DNA from: an alpha proteobacterium U9-1i
GTDB taxonomy: Bacteria > Pseudomonadota > Alphaproteobacteria > Caulobacterales > Aquidulcibacteraceae
Direction: 5' to 3'
Assembly: GCA_000974665.1 (NCBI GenBank)
Contig: BBSY01000003.1
Location: 434,001 to 498,000, forward strand
Length of the DNA: 64,000 nucleotides
The notes under the pieces are model-generated. The model was not told where the DNA came from and ran no database searches. It saw only the letters and a program-made list of their open reading frames with translations. This document shows, in pieces, positions 8,256 to 17,385 of the stretch. A program made the translations under genes and the position numbers. The first letter of the stretch is position 1, and each line of letters begins with the position of its first letter.

Positions 8256-9977
8256 ATGGCACGCTATCTCATCACGTCCGCACTTCCGTACATCAACGGC
8301 ATCAAGCATCTCGGCAATCTGGCCGGTTCCATGCTGCCGGCGGACGTGCATGCGCGTTTCCGGCGCCTGCAGGGGCACGAGGTGCTCTACATTTGCGCCA
8401 CCGATGAGCACGGCACGCCGGCGGAGCTTGCCGCAGCCGAAGCGGGCCAGGACGTACGCGCTTATTGCGATGAACAATATAAAATCCAGAGAGACGCCTG
8501 CGCGGGCTTCAAGCTCTCGTTCGACCATTTTGGCCGTTCGTCCAACCCGCCGAACCACAAACTCACACAGGCGTTCTGCGAAGCGTTGGAGAAGAACGGT
8601 CTGATCGAAGAACGGGTGACGCGCCAGGTTTACTCAATCGATGACGGCCGCTTTCTGCCGGACCGCTATGTCGAGGGCACGTGCCCGCATTGCGGGTTTG
8701 AGCGCGCGCGCGGCGACCAGTGTGACAATTGTCAGCGTCTGCTGGATCCAACCGATCTGATCAACCCGCGCTCCAAAGTGTCGGGCTCATCCAACATCGA
8801 AGTGCGCGACACCGCGCATCTCTTCTTGTTGCAGCCGAAGATGCAGGAGCGCGTGCGCGCGTGGGTCGATCGCGCCGACGCGTGGCCGTCGCTGGCGCGT
8901 TCGATCGCTTACAAATGGCTGGACGAAGGCCTGATCGATCGCGCCATCACGCGCGACCTCTCCTGGGGCATCAGGGTGACGAAGGACGGCGCGGTGCGGC
9001 CGGGCTTTGAGAACAAGGTGTTCTATGTCTGGTTCGACGCACCCATCGAATATATCGGCTCGACCGTCGAATGGAGCGAAGCGACCGGCAATGACTGGGA
9101 ACGCTGGTGGCGCACCGACAAAGGTGCAGGCGACGTCACCTATGTCGAGTTCATGGGCAAGGACAATGTCGCGTTCCACACCGTAAGCTTTCCGATCACG
9201 ATCATGGGTTCTGGCGAGCCTTGGAAGCTGGTTGACCGCTTGAAGGCGTTCAATTGGGTCACGTGGTATGGCGGCAAGTTCTCGACCAGCGAAAAGCGCG
9301 GCATCTTCATGGACCAGGCGCTCGAATTGCTGCCGAGCGATTATTGGCGCTGGTATCTGATGGCGAACGCGCCGGAGAGCTCCGACGCGGCATTCACGCT
9401 TGAGCAATTCCAGCAGACCATCAACGCCGACCTCGCCAACGTGTTTGGCAATTTCGTGAACCGCATCACGCGCTTTGCGGCGTCGAAGTTCGACAGCGCG
9501 GTGCCGGATGGTGGAACGCCGGGCGAGCATGAAGCCAAGCTCGCCAAGGAATTCGCAGAGCGGCTGGCCGCGCTGACGCAATGCCATGAACAAATGGAGA
9601 TGCGCAAAGCCGCCGCCGAGTTGCGGGCGATCTGGGCGGCTGGGAATGAGTATTTGCAGGTCGCCGCGCCTTGGACAGCGCTGAAAACGGATCGCGACGC
9701 GGCCGCCGTCGGCGTGCGCACTGGGCTGAACGCGGTGGTGCTGTTTGCAATCCTCGCGCAGCCCTTCATCCCGGATGCAGCGAAGACCGTGCTCGATGCG
9801 ATGGGTGTGCCGGACGCAAATCGTCGGTGGCCGGCGCCTGAGGATAGCGGCGTTTGGGATGCGCTGCCGCGTGGCTTGGCCTTTACGCCGCCAGACGTAT
9901 TGTTCCGGAAGATCGAAGACACAGACGTCGCCGCGTGGGCGGCGCGCTTCTCCGGCGGTGGCGACCAGGCGGCTTGA
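8256..9977 (+). CDS. metG: methionyl-tRNA synthetase
   Basis: 573 residues, a class I synthetase that charges tRNA-Met in the cytosol. The HIGH-type signature is 'GIKHLGN' near residue 18, preceded by 'SALPYINGI'. The zinc knuckle '[17 protein letters not shown]' lies at ~146-162. The KMSKS-type signature is 'FSTSEKRG' at ~345. It lacks the C-terminal tRNA-binding dimer domain of longer MetRS forms. Starts at ATG 8256 in a 56-base gap after the muramidase gene and is probably transcribed separately. Confidence 0.97.
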   Translation: MARYLITSALPYINGIKHLGNLAGSMLPADVHARFRRLQGHEVLYICATDEHGTPAELAAAEAGQDVRAYCDEQYKIQRDACAGFKLSFDHFGRSSNPPNHKLTQAFCEALEKNGLIEERVTRQVYSIDDGRFLPDRYVEGTCPHCGFERARGDQCDNCQRLLDPTDLINPRSKVSGSSNIEVRDTAHLFLLQPKMQERVRAWVDRADAWPSLARSIAYKWLDEGLIDRAITRDLSWGIRVTKDGAVRPGFENKVFYVWFDAPIEYIGSTVEWSEATGNDWERWWRTDKGAGDVTYVEFMGKDNVAFHTVSFPITIMGSGEPWKLVDRLKAFNWVTWYGGKFSTSEKRGIFMDQALELLPSDYWRWYLMANAPESSDAAFTLEQFQQTINADLANVFGNFVNRITRFAASKFDSAVPDGGTPGEHEAKLAKEFAERLAALTQCHEQMEMRKAAAELRAIWAAGNEYLQVAAPWTALKTDRDAAAVGVRTGLNAVVLFAILAQPFIPDAAKTVLDAMGVPDANRRWPAPEDSGVWDALPRGLAFTPPDVLFRKIEDTDVAAWAARFSGGGDQAA

Positions 9978-10064
9978 TCAAGTCCGCGTGAGACTCGGAC
10001 AATCTTGCGCATTCCTGCGACGATCGGAGTCAGAAGTGAAGCGTGTCGCGCGTAGTGTGCGCCG

Positions 10065-10835
10065 ATGGAGTCGCTTTTGACATCTACGCGTGCTGAGGGC
10101 GAAGCGTTCTTGGCCGCTGCGTTCGATCACGGAAACGTGTCACGCGCGCGAGAAGCGCTCCGAGATCACAGCCGTGTGCATCTTGCGAATTTCCTTCCAC
10201 GCGCGAGTGCACTTTCCTTGTGTGAGGCCAGCGCACGCGCGCCGTGGAAGCTTTTGCTCAATCACGGCCGACAGACTTTTCAGGTGCCGTTCGATCAACT
10301 CGCCGCAATGGGGCCGGAAAAACGCGACGCCATGTTCGGCGAAGTGTACCGCAACGCCAGCGAGCATTTTCAGTATCTTTACGAGTGCCACCACATTGCC
10401 AACGAGTACGCATCCGGCGCCGTGCGCGTTGGCGCGCTAGCGGAATTCTACGAGACGCTCAATTCCGAACGTGGCATAGCGGCGTTACGGACGCTCGTCG
10501 GCGATCAACGCATCGCTTATGTCGATGCGATCGCTACCCGCTATCGCTCTGGGCATTTTTTGACGGCGCACAACGACGAGGTGGCCGATGAAGGCCGCCT
10601 TTACGCTTACGTGCTCAATCTCACGCCGCAATGGCGCGCCGATTGGGGTGGCCTGCTTATGTTCTTGTCGGACGAGGGCCACATCGCTGAGGCTTACACG
10701 CCACGCCTCGGCGCGCTGAACATCTTCACCGTGCCGCAGGTGCACGCAGTGAGTGTCGTCACGCCGTTTGCGGGCGCACCGCGTTGTTCGATCAGCGGCT
10801 GGTTCCGTTCCGCGCGTCCGGCAGCGAGAAGCTGA
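10065..10835 (+). CDS. 2OG-Fe(II) oxygenase (prolyl-hydroxylase-like)
   Basis: 256 residues. The double-stranded beta-helix ligands are visible: HxD as 'HND' (His169, Asp171), the distal His227 in 'PQVHAVS', and Arg240 as probable 2-oxoglutarate binder. This is the prolyl 4-hydroxylase/Ofd1-like arrangement. The N-terminal ~100 residues are helical and unrecognised. It probably hydroxylates a protein or small-molecule side chain in the cytosol; the substrate cannot be told from context. It lies alone between metG and a small membrane protein. Confidence 0.85.
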   Translation: MESLLTSTRAEGEAFLAAAFDHGNVSRAREALRDHSRVHLANFLPRASALSLCEASARAPWKLLLNHGRQTFQVPFDQLAAMGPEKRDAMFGEVYRNASEHFQYLYECHHIANEYASGAVRVGALAEFYETLNSERGIAALRTLVGDQRIAYVDAIATRYRSGHFLTAHNDEVADEGRLYAYVLNLTPQWRADWGGLLMFLSDEGHIAEAYTPRLGALNIFTVPQVHAVSVVTPFAGAPRCSISGWFRSARPAARS

Positions 10836-10936
10836 AAGCCAGCAAACGTGTCGCCGCGGTGCTGGACGGCGCCGGGCAACCCCCCTAAACCTGCCGCTTC
10901 GGGGTATTGGAGCGTCCTCAGGGGAGGGGTGTGACG

Positions 10937-11272
10937 ATGCAGGAATTCATTGATCAATCGATCCAGGTGCTGCGTGACGGCTTCACGCAGATCAACGATC
11001 CCAAGGGATTGTTGATCGCGCTGGCGGCGACCGTGTTCTTAGGCTCTTGGAAGCAATGGATTCCGGTGTCGCTTGTGGCGGTGGTGATCCACATCGCGGT
11101 TGAACGCTTGGCGCCGGTTCTGGCGGGCGATGGCGGCGAAGTTACGCTGCCGCCTTTGATGGACGAGGCGTTCTGGACGCGCACCGGCGTGCTGTTCGTG
11201 GGCTATCTGATCGTCATCGCGGTGTTCTTCTTCGTGAAGCGGATGCTGACCGGCGGCGGCAAAGCGCACTGA
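10937..11272 (+). CDS. small membrane protein of unknown function
   Basis: 111 residues. Hydrophobic stretches at ~25-37, ~43-60 and ~85-105 suggest two or three membrane helices, separated by a short acidic loop ('AGDGGEV'). It ends in basic 'KRMLTGGGKAH'. The start ATG at 10937 is 7-8 bases after a strong GGGGAGGGG. It converges on rlmB with a 3-base gap. Not recognised as a named family. Confidence 0.7.
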   Translation: MQEFIDQSIQVLRDGFTQINDPKGLLIALAATVFLGSWKQWIPVSLVAVVIHIAVERLAPVLAGDGGEVTLPPLMDEAFWTRTGVLFVGYLIVIAVFFFVKRMLTGGGKAH

Positions 11273-11275
11273 GGG

Positions 11276-12010
11276 TTAGCGGCGCGCCGCTTCGTAGAGC
11301 GCGATCGCCGCGGCGACGGAAACGTTTAAGCTTTCCATGTTCGGGGCGATCGGAATGCGCGCGCGCTTGGCGCACGCTTCGGCGACGCCTTCGCGCAAAC
11401 CCTTGCCCTCGGCGCCCAGCACGAATGCGCTCGCGCGTGCGGGATCGATAGCGTCCGCCAAGGGCGTATCGGTTTCGCCCTCGAGCGCGATGGTGACATA
11501 GCCCATCGCCGCGAGGTCGCCGATCGCGCGGGAGATGTTGGCGACGCGTACATGCGGCACCAATTCAATGGCGCCGGCGGCGGCTTTGGCGAGAACGCCC
11601 GTCAGGGGCGGTGATCGTCTATCCTGCATCACCACGGCGCGCGCGCCGAACGCGGCGGCCGAACGAAACGCCGCGCCGACGTTTTGCGGATCGGTGACGC
11701 TGTCGAGAATAAGCACGGGGCGCGCATCGCGGGGCGCGCAGGCCGCCTCAAGCGACAGCGGTTCAAGCGGGCTTGCGCGGACGGCCAATCCCTGGTGGAC
11801 GGCGCCTGGCGGCAGCATGCCGTCGATCGCCTCGGGATCCAGAACTTGAACATCCACGCCTTGGGGCACGCGGGGCAGTGAGTTGCGGCTGGCGACAACG
11901 CGCTCGATGCGTCGCGCCGGATTGGCCAGCACGGCCAAGCTCGCATGGATGCCCCACACCCAGGACGGCCCACCGGTTTCGGCCTCGAACTGCCGACGCG
12001 GCGTGCGCAT
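11276..12010 (-). CDS. rlmB: 23S rRNA (guanosine-2'-O)-methyltransferase RlmB
   Basis: 244 residues, SpoU/TrmH (SPOUT) family. An N-terminal L30e-like substrate-binding part (~15-90) precedes the knotted domain with its three motifs: 'DSVTDPQNVGAAFRSA', 'FVLGAEGKGLRE' and 'PNMESLNVSVAAAIA'. RlmB methylates the ribose of a guanosine in 23S rRNA domain V (G2251 in E. coli) using SAM. The gene is transcribed away from tRNA-Tyr. Confidence 0.92.
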   Translation of the reverse strand: MRTPRRQFEAETGGPSWVWGIHASLAVLANPARRIERVVASRNSLPRVPQGVDVQVLDPEAIDGMLPPGAVHQGLAVRASPLEPLSLEAACAPRDARPVLILDSVTDPQNVGAAFRSAAAFGARAVVMQDRRSPPLTGVLAKAAAGAIELVPHVRVANISRAIGDLAAMGYVTIALEGETDTPLADAIDPARASAFVLGAEGKGLREGVAEACAKRARIPIAPNMESLNVSVAAAIALYEAARR

Positions 12011-12131
12011 CTGGGGTGCTGTTTGGCCGCCATGACGTGGCTTGAGCGGGGGAGGGGACCTGCTTATAAGACGCGCTCCGCGAAAGACCGAGGCGCCTCA
12101 TAAGCCCTCAGCCCGTCGCGGAAGCAAGGCC

Positions 12132-12217
12132 GGAAGGGTGGCCGAGTGGTTAATGGCAGCAGACTGTAAATCTGCCCGCGCGAGCGTACGCTGGTTCGAA
12201 TCCAGCCCCTTCCACCA
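12132..12217 (+). tRNA. tRNA-Tyr (anticodon GTA)
   Basis: 86-base class II tRNA. Acceptor GGAAGGG pairs with CCCTTCC, the anticodon arm reads GCAGACTGTAAATCTGC with GTA at 12165-12167, a long variable arm follows (GCGCGAGCGTACGC region), the T loop is TTCGAAT and the 3' ACCA is encoded. Confidence 0.97.
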
Positions 12218-12258
12218 GCCTTGGCTGCGCGTAGCGCGCTAAGGGATGTGCTGTGCGC

Positions 12259-13896
12259 CTAGGCGCGCATGGCGCCGGCGGCGAACGGCAGTTTTTGAGC
12301 CGGCGCATTGAGCATCGCGATAATGTCGGCCATCGGCATTGGTTTGCCGATCAAATAACCTTGGGCGACGTCGCAACCCATTGAAGCAAGCAAAGCCAGC
12401 GTTTGGCGCGTCTCCACGCCTTCGGCGGTTACCTTCATTCCCAAGCTGTGCGCCAGATCGATTGTCGATTTGATCAAGAGCGCGTCGCGCCCGCTTTCGG
12501 CCGCCGACAGCACGAAGGTTTTGTCGATCTTCAGCTCCTGGGCGCGAATTTGCTTGAGGTAGGAAAGCGACGAGAGGCCCGAGCCGTAATCGTCGATGGA
12601 TATGCCCACGCCCGCTTCGCCGCACCGCGCGATGGTGGCGAACGCCAGAGCGGCGTTGTCGATGACCGCTGTTTCAGTGATTTCGAAGCAGATTGACGCC
12701 TCAGCGTTCGCGATCATGGCGAGGGCCTTGTCGGCGAAGGCCGTCTCGCCCAGAAGCCGGCCCGAGACGTTCACTGACACCGGCAGATCGTGACCGGCGG
12801 CGCGCATGTTCGCCTGCTCGGCGATGGCGCGCGCGAGCACCCATTCGGTGACGCGGCGCACGTGGCCGGTGTCTTCAGCCATGGTGATAAAGATATCTGG
12901 CGAGATCATCCCGCGTTGGGGATGGCGCCAACGCATGAGCGCCTCGACGCCTGAAATCTTGCCGGTGCGCAGATCGTACTTGGGTTGATGCGCCAGGTAG
13001 GCGTCGCCATTGCTCATCGCGGCGCGCAGTTCGCTCATCAAGGCCAGATTACGCCGAGGGTCGCCGTATGCGGCCGCGTCAAACAGGCCGACCCTTCGGT
13101 TGGCTGCGCGCGCTTGATCAATCGCGACGCTGGCCTGTGTGATCATGTCGCCCGGTGTGGCGGCGTCGGTCTGCCGAGCGATGCCGATCGTGACGATGAC
13201 ATCGATCGCGTCATGGCCGATGCGCACCGGGACGTCGATACGGCGGAGAATATTCGCGCCAAGTGCGAGCAGGGCGGCGTCCTCGCGCGCCGGCAAGATG
13301 ACGCCCAGCGTATCGGCCGACAGGCGCGACACCCGCGCGGCGCCGCAAATGTCCTTCAGTCTCCCGCCGAGCGTTTTCACCACTTCGCCGGCCATTTGGT
13401 AGCCGATGGCGTTGCGGACGTGATGAAAGCGATCGATGCCAACGGCGGCGATTGCCATGCCCGTGGCGTTGCGCGCTTGCAAAGCCATCGCCGCTTCGAA
13501 CGAGCGGCGGTTCTGCAGCGCCGATTCCGGATCGTGCATGGCCAGCTGGCGGATGCGCCGTTCGCGTTCTTTCATGCCGCCGGCCATTGTGTTGAAGCGT
13601 TCGGCCAAGCGCGCGATTTCTGCGTAAGAAGCGATTTCGACATGGGCCTCTTCGCCGCGCTCCAGTTTCCGCGCGGCTTCATCAAGCGCGGTGATGGGCC
13701 GCGTCAGGGATCGTGCGAGCAACCAACTGCCAATCGCTACGGTCGCCAGGCCGACAAGCGCGATCGCGCCGAAAAGCCAGGGTAGGGCGGTAGCTGGTGC
13801 GAATGCGACGGACACGCCGATCGCCAGCATCGCCGCAGCGAACAAGCCTGAATAGAGCAGCGTGAGTTTGACGCCGAGGTGTCGGAAGCTGAGCAT
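12259..13896 (-). CDS. HAMP / degenerate GGDEF / EAL protein (c-di-GMP phosphodiesterase)
   Basis: 545 residues. Two membrane helices (~8-28 and ~37-62) flank almost no periplasmic loop. A HAMP segment ('SWLLARSLTRPITALDEAA') and a GGDEF-like domain (~115-275) follow; its signature is 'SADTL' instead of GGDEF, so cyclase activity is unlikely. The C-terminal EAL domain keeps 'GVEALMRW', 'NVSGRLL', 'EITETAVI', 'IDDYGSG', 'KIDKTFV' and 'AEGVET', the metal- and substrate-binding set of active phosphodiesterases. It should hydrolyse c-di-GMP, with the GGDEF-like part possibly regulatory. It converges on tRNA-Tyr. Confidence 0.92.
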   Translation of the reverse strand: MLSFRHLGVKLTLLYSGLFAAAMLAIGVSVAFAPATALPWLFGAIALVGLATVAIGSWLLARSLTRPITALDEAARKLERGEEAHVEIASYAEIARLAERFNTMAGGMKERERRIRQLAMHDPESALQNRRSFEAAMALQARNATGMAIAAVGIDRFHHVRNAIGYQMAGEVVKTLGGRLKDICGAARVSRLSADTLGVILPAREDAALLALGANILRRIDVPVRIGHDAIDVIVTIGIARQTDAATPGDMITQASVAIDQARAANRRVGLFDAAAYGDPRRNLALMSELRAAMSNGDAYLAHQPKYDLRTGKISGVEALMRWRHPQRGMISPDIFITMAEDTGHVRRVTEWVLARAIAEQANMRAAGHDLPVSVNVSGRLLGETAFADKALAMIANAEASICFEITETAVIDNAALAFATIARCGEAGVGISIDDYGSGLSSLSYLKQIRAQELKIDKTFVLSAAESGRDALLIKSTIDLAHSLGMKVTAEGVETRQTLALLASMGCDVAQGYLIGKPMPMADIIAMLNAPAQKLPFAAGAMRA

Positions 13897-14175
13897 TGTT
13901 AGCGTAGGAAACCGGCGGCCGCCGCCGAAGCGCCGTTATCGATCATCGGCCGCATCGAGGTTCGCATGGGGCACGGCTAACATTTGACTGGTGAACGCAC
14001 GGTAAAACGCTGCGGCTCGTTCCGAGCTTTGGCCGTCTCCGCGTGAGCGCCGTGGTTGCAACCTTACGGACACGAAACAGCGTTCGTGCGTTCGGGGTGG
14101 CTGCAAAAGCGGCTAGCGCCCCGCCGGCGGCTCGGCTTGACCGGGTGAGCCAAACCGGGTGTAACGCGCGCCATT
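13897..14175. other. intergenic region, no gene seen
   Basis: About 280 bases between the divergent EAL gene and tRNA-Gly. No credible reading frame, RNA fold or strong promoter pair was found. It must hold the promoters of both flanking genes. Confidence 0.5.
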
Positions 14176-14249
14176 GCGGGTATAGCTCAATGGTAGAGCA
14201 ATAGCCTTCCAAGCTAAAGACGAGGGTTCGATTCCCTCTACCCGCTCCA
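14176..14249 (+). tRNA. tRNA-Gly (anticodon TCC)
   Basis: 74 bases. Acceptor GCGGGTA pairs with TACCCGC; the anticodon arm is TAGC-CTTCCAA-GCTA with anticodon TCC; the T loop is TTCGATT; discriminator T and CCA are encoded. Confidence 0.97.
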
Positions 14250-14298
14250 GCCTCCGCAGCGCGCGATGTCGGCCTGGCAAGCCAGATAGAGGTCGAGC

Positions 14299-14754
14299 AT
14301 GGCTGTTTACGTCGATGCCGACGCCTGTGCGGTAAAGAACGAAATCTACAAAGTTGCACTGCGGCTCGGCGTGCCGGTCTTCGTTGTCGCCAACACCTAT
14401 CTGCGTGTGCCGTCGCATGCGTTGCTCAAGGCCGTGGCGGTCGATGCGGGGCCAGACGTGGCCGATGATTGGATCGCCGAGCGCGCCGGCATGGCTGACG
14501 TTGTCGTCACCTCTGATCTGCCGCTTGCGGATCGCTGTTTGAAAGCGGGCGCCATCGTGCTCGCGCAAACCGGCAAGGAATGGACGTTGGCGTCCATCGG
14601 CGCGGCTTTGGCGTCGCGTGCGGTGATGGAGCATTTGCGCTCGTTCGGGGAAGGCGGCGGCGGGCCACCGCCATTCAGCGCCGCCGATCGCTCGCGTTTC
14701 TTGTCGGCGTTAGATGCGGCGCTTCATAAGGCGGCCAAGCGCGGCGCTACTTGA
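14299..14754 (+). CDS. YaiI/YqxD family protein (UPF0178, DUF188)
   Basis: 151 residues, close to the family's usual length. The N-terminus 'VYVDADACAVKNEIYKVA' and the central 'VVTSDLPLADRCL' are the hallmark acidic motifs of the UPF0178 family, which has a PIN-like fold; the acidic residues probably bind metal. The biochemical function of the family is not established. The stop overlaps that of the convergent dodecin gene. Confidence 0.88.
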   Translation: MAVYVDADACAVKNEIYKVALRLGVPVFVVANTYLRVPSHALLKAVAVDAGPDVADDWIAERAGMADVVVTSDLPLADRCLKAGAIVLAQTGKEWTLASIGAALASRAVMEHLRSFGEGGGGPPPFSAADRSRFLSALDAALHKAAKRGAT

Positions 14755-14947
14755 GCACAAAACTTACTTTCATATTCACGCGCCATTCGCTGATCTTGCC
14801 GTCCTTGCACTTGACCTTGATGTCTTGAACCCAGGCGCCTTCGACGTCGTCCAGCGTATCCGCGGCCTTGGCGACGCCCGCTTCGATCGCGTCTTGCAGC
14901 CCCGCCTTCGATGACGCGGTGATTTCGATCACTTTGGCGACGGCCAT
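14747..14947 (-). CDS. dodecin family flavin-binding protein
   Basis: 66 residues, full length for a dodecin. It reads 'VIEITASSKAGLQDAIEAG' then 'VEGAWVQDIKVKCKDGKI' and ends in beta-strand 'EWRVNMKVSFVL'. Dodecins form hollow dodecamers that store or buffer flavins (or CoA) in the cytosol. The flavin-stacking Trp is present in 'GAWVQD'. The start ATG at 14947 follows GGAGGAACG. The TonB receptor lies upstream on the same strand with a ~60-base gap, so co-transcription behind the riboswitch is possible. Confidence 0.93.
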   Translation of the reverse strand: MAVAKVIEITASSKAGLQDAIEAGVAKAADTLDDVEGAWVQDIKVKCKDGKISEWRVNMKVSFVLK

Positions 14948-15008
14948 GAGCGTTCCTCCCATTCGAGATGAGAGGAACGCTATGCCCGCCGGAGCGTAAC
15001 CGCAATGT

Positions 15009-16877
15009 TTAGAAGCGGGCGCGCACGCCGATTGTGCCGGCGCGCGGAGAGGCGGCAAACGCTGCCGGCTGCTCGTAGGTTTCGTCGGTCAGATTGTCGA
15101 TGCGGGCGAACACTTCGGCGCGATCGTCGAGCTTATAGGTCGCGGCCAGCGCGCCGACATGGAACCCGTCGACTTCGCGATTGCTGCTTATGAAAGCGCC
15201 GGCGTCGCTGTAGGTGACGTCCGTTCGCTCGCCGACATAGTCCCAGCTGAGCGAGAATGCGAGGCGCTCGGTGGGCGAGACGCGCGCGTCGAGCATAAGT
15301 GCGTGTTCGGGCCGGCGTGTGAGCGGCCGATCAGCTATGGCGTCACGGGCGTCGGTCCAGGCATACGCCAGGCGTATCGAAGCCCAGTCGGTGAGCGCCG
15401 TTTCGACATACGCCTCGGCGCCGTCGATTTCGGCTTCGTCGACATTGACGTTTTGCAGTAGGCCAAAATTGTAGTTGATCATGTTGTCGATGCGGGTCTG
15501 GTAATAGGATGCGCCGAGCGTGAGCGTGGGGTTGAGCGTCCAATCGGCGCCGATCTCCCATGATTGAGATTCTTCCGCTTCAAGATCAGGATTGCCGATA
15601 TTGAAGAAGCTTTGCTCAAACCGCTCGCTCAGCGACGGCGCTTTGAAGGCCGTGGCGTAGGACGCAAACAGCCGCAGCGACGCGAGGTTCGCGACGATGC
15701 CGGCGCCATAGGTGGTTCGCGCACCAAACTGGTCGTAATCGTCCCAACGGATTGAGCCGGTTGCGGTCAGCACATTGTTGAACGCGTATTGGCCGATGGC
15801 GTAAACGCCGACCTGATCTTCGCCGACGCTGAGCGGGTTGGCGAATTGCGGTTGGGTCTCGATTTCGTTGCGTTCGAACGCAACGCCGCTCGTGAGTGTT
15901 ACCGGCCCGTGCGCGTAGGTGGCGACGAGATCGGCGAAGGTGCGATCGGACTCGGCGGCGCTGGTTTGAAAGCCGCTGTCGGTTTCGCCGCGTTGGCTGA
16001 GGACTTGACCTCCTGACAGGCGGAAATTCAGCGCCGATCCCCCTTCCATCTCCGCGCCAAGCCGCCAGAGACGTTGCGAGGATTCGTTTTCGAGATCGGA
16101 ATCATCGGCGCGCAGGTCGAAGAACGCGCCGCCGGAGAAGGTGTCATACTCGGCCTCGGTTTCTCGCGCTCGGACCAGCGCGTCGAATGCGAACACGCCG
16201 CCGTCGTGGCGCACGCTGGCCGTAAAGGTTGAAATGCTTGAGCTGTCCTCGTCGCCCGTATGGGTGACGATCCGCTCTGGCACCGCGTCGAAACCCTCGG
16301 TTTCGAGGAACTCGCCGCTCACGCCATACTCGAAGCCGTTGGTGGCGCCGGCCGCGCCGGCGAAGCCTCGCACCGTTTCAAAGGAACCGACTGCCAGTTC
16401 GAGGAATGGTGCGAACGCTTGCTCGCCGCCGCGGCGCGGAATGATGTTGACCACACCGCCCACCGCATCCGAGCCGTAGATGCTCGAGGCAGGTCCGCGC
16501 AGCACTTCAACGCGCTGGATGGCGCCCAAGGTGTCTTGGCCGAAATCGTAGGCGGCGTTGGGGCCAGCGGAATCGTTCAGACGGATGCCGTCGAACAACG
16601 CCAAAGCGTGCTTGGAATTGGCGCCGCGTAGAAAGACCGAGCTTTGTTGACCCGCGCCGCCGCCCTGCACGGCGGTGCTGCCGACCGCTTCGGCGAGTGT
16701 GGTTATTGATCGCGCTTCGAAATCGTCGCGGTTGATCACTTCGATGCGCGCCGGCAATTGCGCCAGCGGCGTCGGCGTTCGCGTGGCGGTGACGACGATC
16801 TCGTCGCTTTGCGCGTAAGCCGGCAAGGCGACGAGCGAACTGAGCAGCAATGCCGCGATTTTCAATGTGTGGCGCAT
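15009..16877 (-). CDS. btuB: TonB-dependent outer-membrane receptor, BtuB-like (vitamin B12)
   Basis: 622 residues from ATG 16877. A Sec signal ends at 'PAYAQS', the TonB box region is 'DEIVVTATR', the plug domain runs to ~150 ('RIEVINRDDFEA', 'VFLRGANS', 'VEVLRGPASSIYGSDAVGG') and a 22-strand-type barrel follows, ending in the aromatic 'GVRARF'. The length fits BtuB (~600). The cobalamin riboswitch about 150 bases upstream supports corrinoid transport. An open frame extends upstream to 17174 but crosses the riboswitch, so that start was rejected. B12-binding residues were not checked individually. Confidence 0.92.
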   Translation of the reverse strand: MRHTLKIAALLLSSLVALPAYAQSDEIVVTATRTPTPLAQLPARIEVINRDDFEARSITTLAEAVGSTAVQGGGAGQQSSVFLRGANSKHALALFDGIRLNDSAGPNAAYDFGQDTLGAIQRVEVLRGPASSIYGSDAVGGVVNIIPRRGGEQAFAPFLELAVGSFETVRGFAGAAGATNGFEYGVSGEFLETEGFDAVPERIVTHTGDEDSSSISTFTASVRHDGGVFAFDALVRARETEAEYDTFSGGAFFDLRADDSDLENESSQRLWRLGAEMEGGSALNFRLSGGQVLSQRGETDSGFQTSAAESDRTFADLVATYAHGPVTLTSGVAFERNEIETQPQFANPLSVGEDQVGVYAIGQYAFNNVLTATGSIRWDDYDQFGARTTYGAGIVANLASLRLFASYATAFKAPSLSERFEQSFFNIGNPDLEAEESQSWEIGADWTLNPTLTLGASYYQTRIDNMINYNFGLLQNVNVDEAEIDGAEAYVETALTDWASIRLAYAWTDARDAIADRPLTRRPEHALMLDARVSPTERLAFSLSWDYVGERTDVTYSDAGAFISSNREVDGFHVGALAATYKLDDRAEVFARIDNLTDETYEQPAAFAASPRAGTIGVRARF

Positions 16878-17030
16878 GGAAGCGTCCCTCGGATGCGGCG
16901 CGCATCGACCCCACGGGGCGCGCCATTGCAACGACTGGCGGGGCGCGGAATGCGCGGGGCCGCCCGCGTCGCTGCTGCGGAGACGTCCGGTTCGTTCGGC
17001 TGGACCCGGCCGAGGAACGAGCGACTGCGA

Positions 17031-17215
17031 CGGCAGGTCTCCTGGCTCACGGGTCTTTGCGCTTCCGCCGCCTTCCCACCCCGGCGAACCGGAGAAGTGG
17101 CGTGTTGGCGGGGCGCTCGCCGTTGACAGTTGCGGGCACAGCCGCGGATTGGAGGCCAAGGTCTGAAAGACCAACCTCGCACCGCGTTCCCTCTTGGCGT
17201 CCTCTCGGACGACCG
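17031..17215 (-). promoter_or_regulatory. cobalamin (AdoCbl) riboswitch upstream of btuB
   Basis: On the minus strand the sequence contains the conserved pieces in order: GGGAACGCGGTG, the core CCGCGGCTGTGCCCGCAACT, GCCACT, GGGAAGGCGG and the B12 box GAGCCAGGAGACCTGCC (17032-17048). Boundaries are approximate. A ~150-base leader (16878-17030) separates it from the btuB ATG; no gene is seen in that leader. Binding of adenosylcobalamin is expected to switch off btuB. Confidence 0.93.
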
Positions 17216-17279
17216 TCGCGAGATCGGCCTAGCGCCGCTGGCGGCGAAGTCCAACCCCATTCCCCAACGAATCCGGGGC

Positions 17280-17307
17280 TTGACGCCCACGCGAGGGGGG
17301 CTAAAGA
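17280..17307 (+). promoter_or_regulatory. candidate sigma-70 promoter for tuf
   Basis: TTGACG at 17280-17285, 16-base spacer, TAAAGA at 17302-17307, followed by a ~85-base leader to the tuf ATG. It faces away from the btuB riboswitch. The -35 match is good and the -10 moderate. Confidence 0.5.
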
Positions 17308-17385
17308 CCCCAACCTTATTGCGCTGCGGCCCCTGCTGCGGCGCGCGTTTTATCGACAGCCGCCCGGAGCGCACGAGGACCCACG

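Noticed and set aside
15009-17174. Long version of the TonB receptor gene starting at 17174
   Set aside because: The extra N-terminal part is translated riboswitch sequence; the signal peptide begins at 16877.
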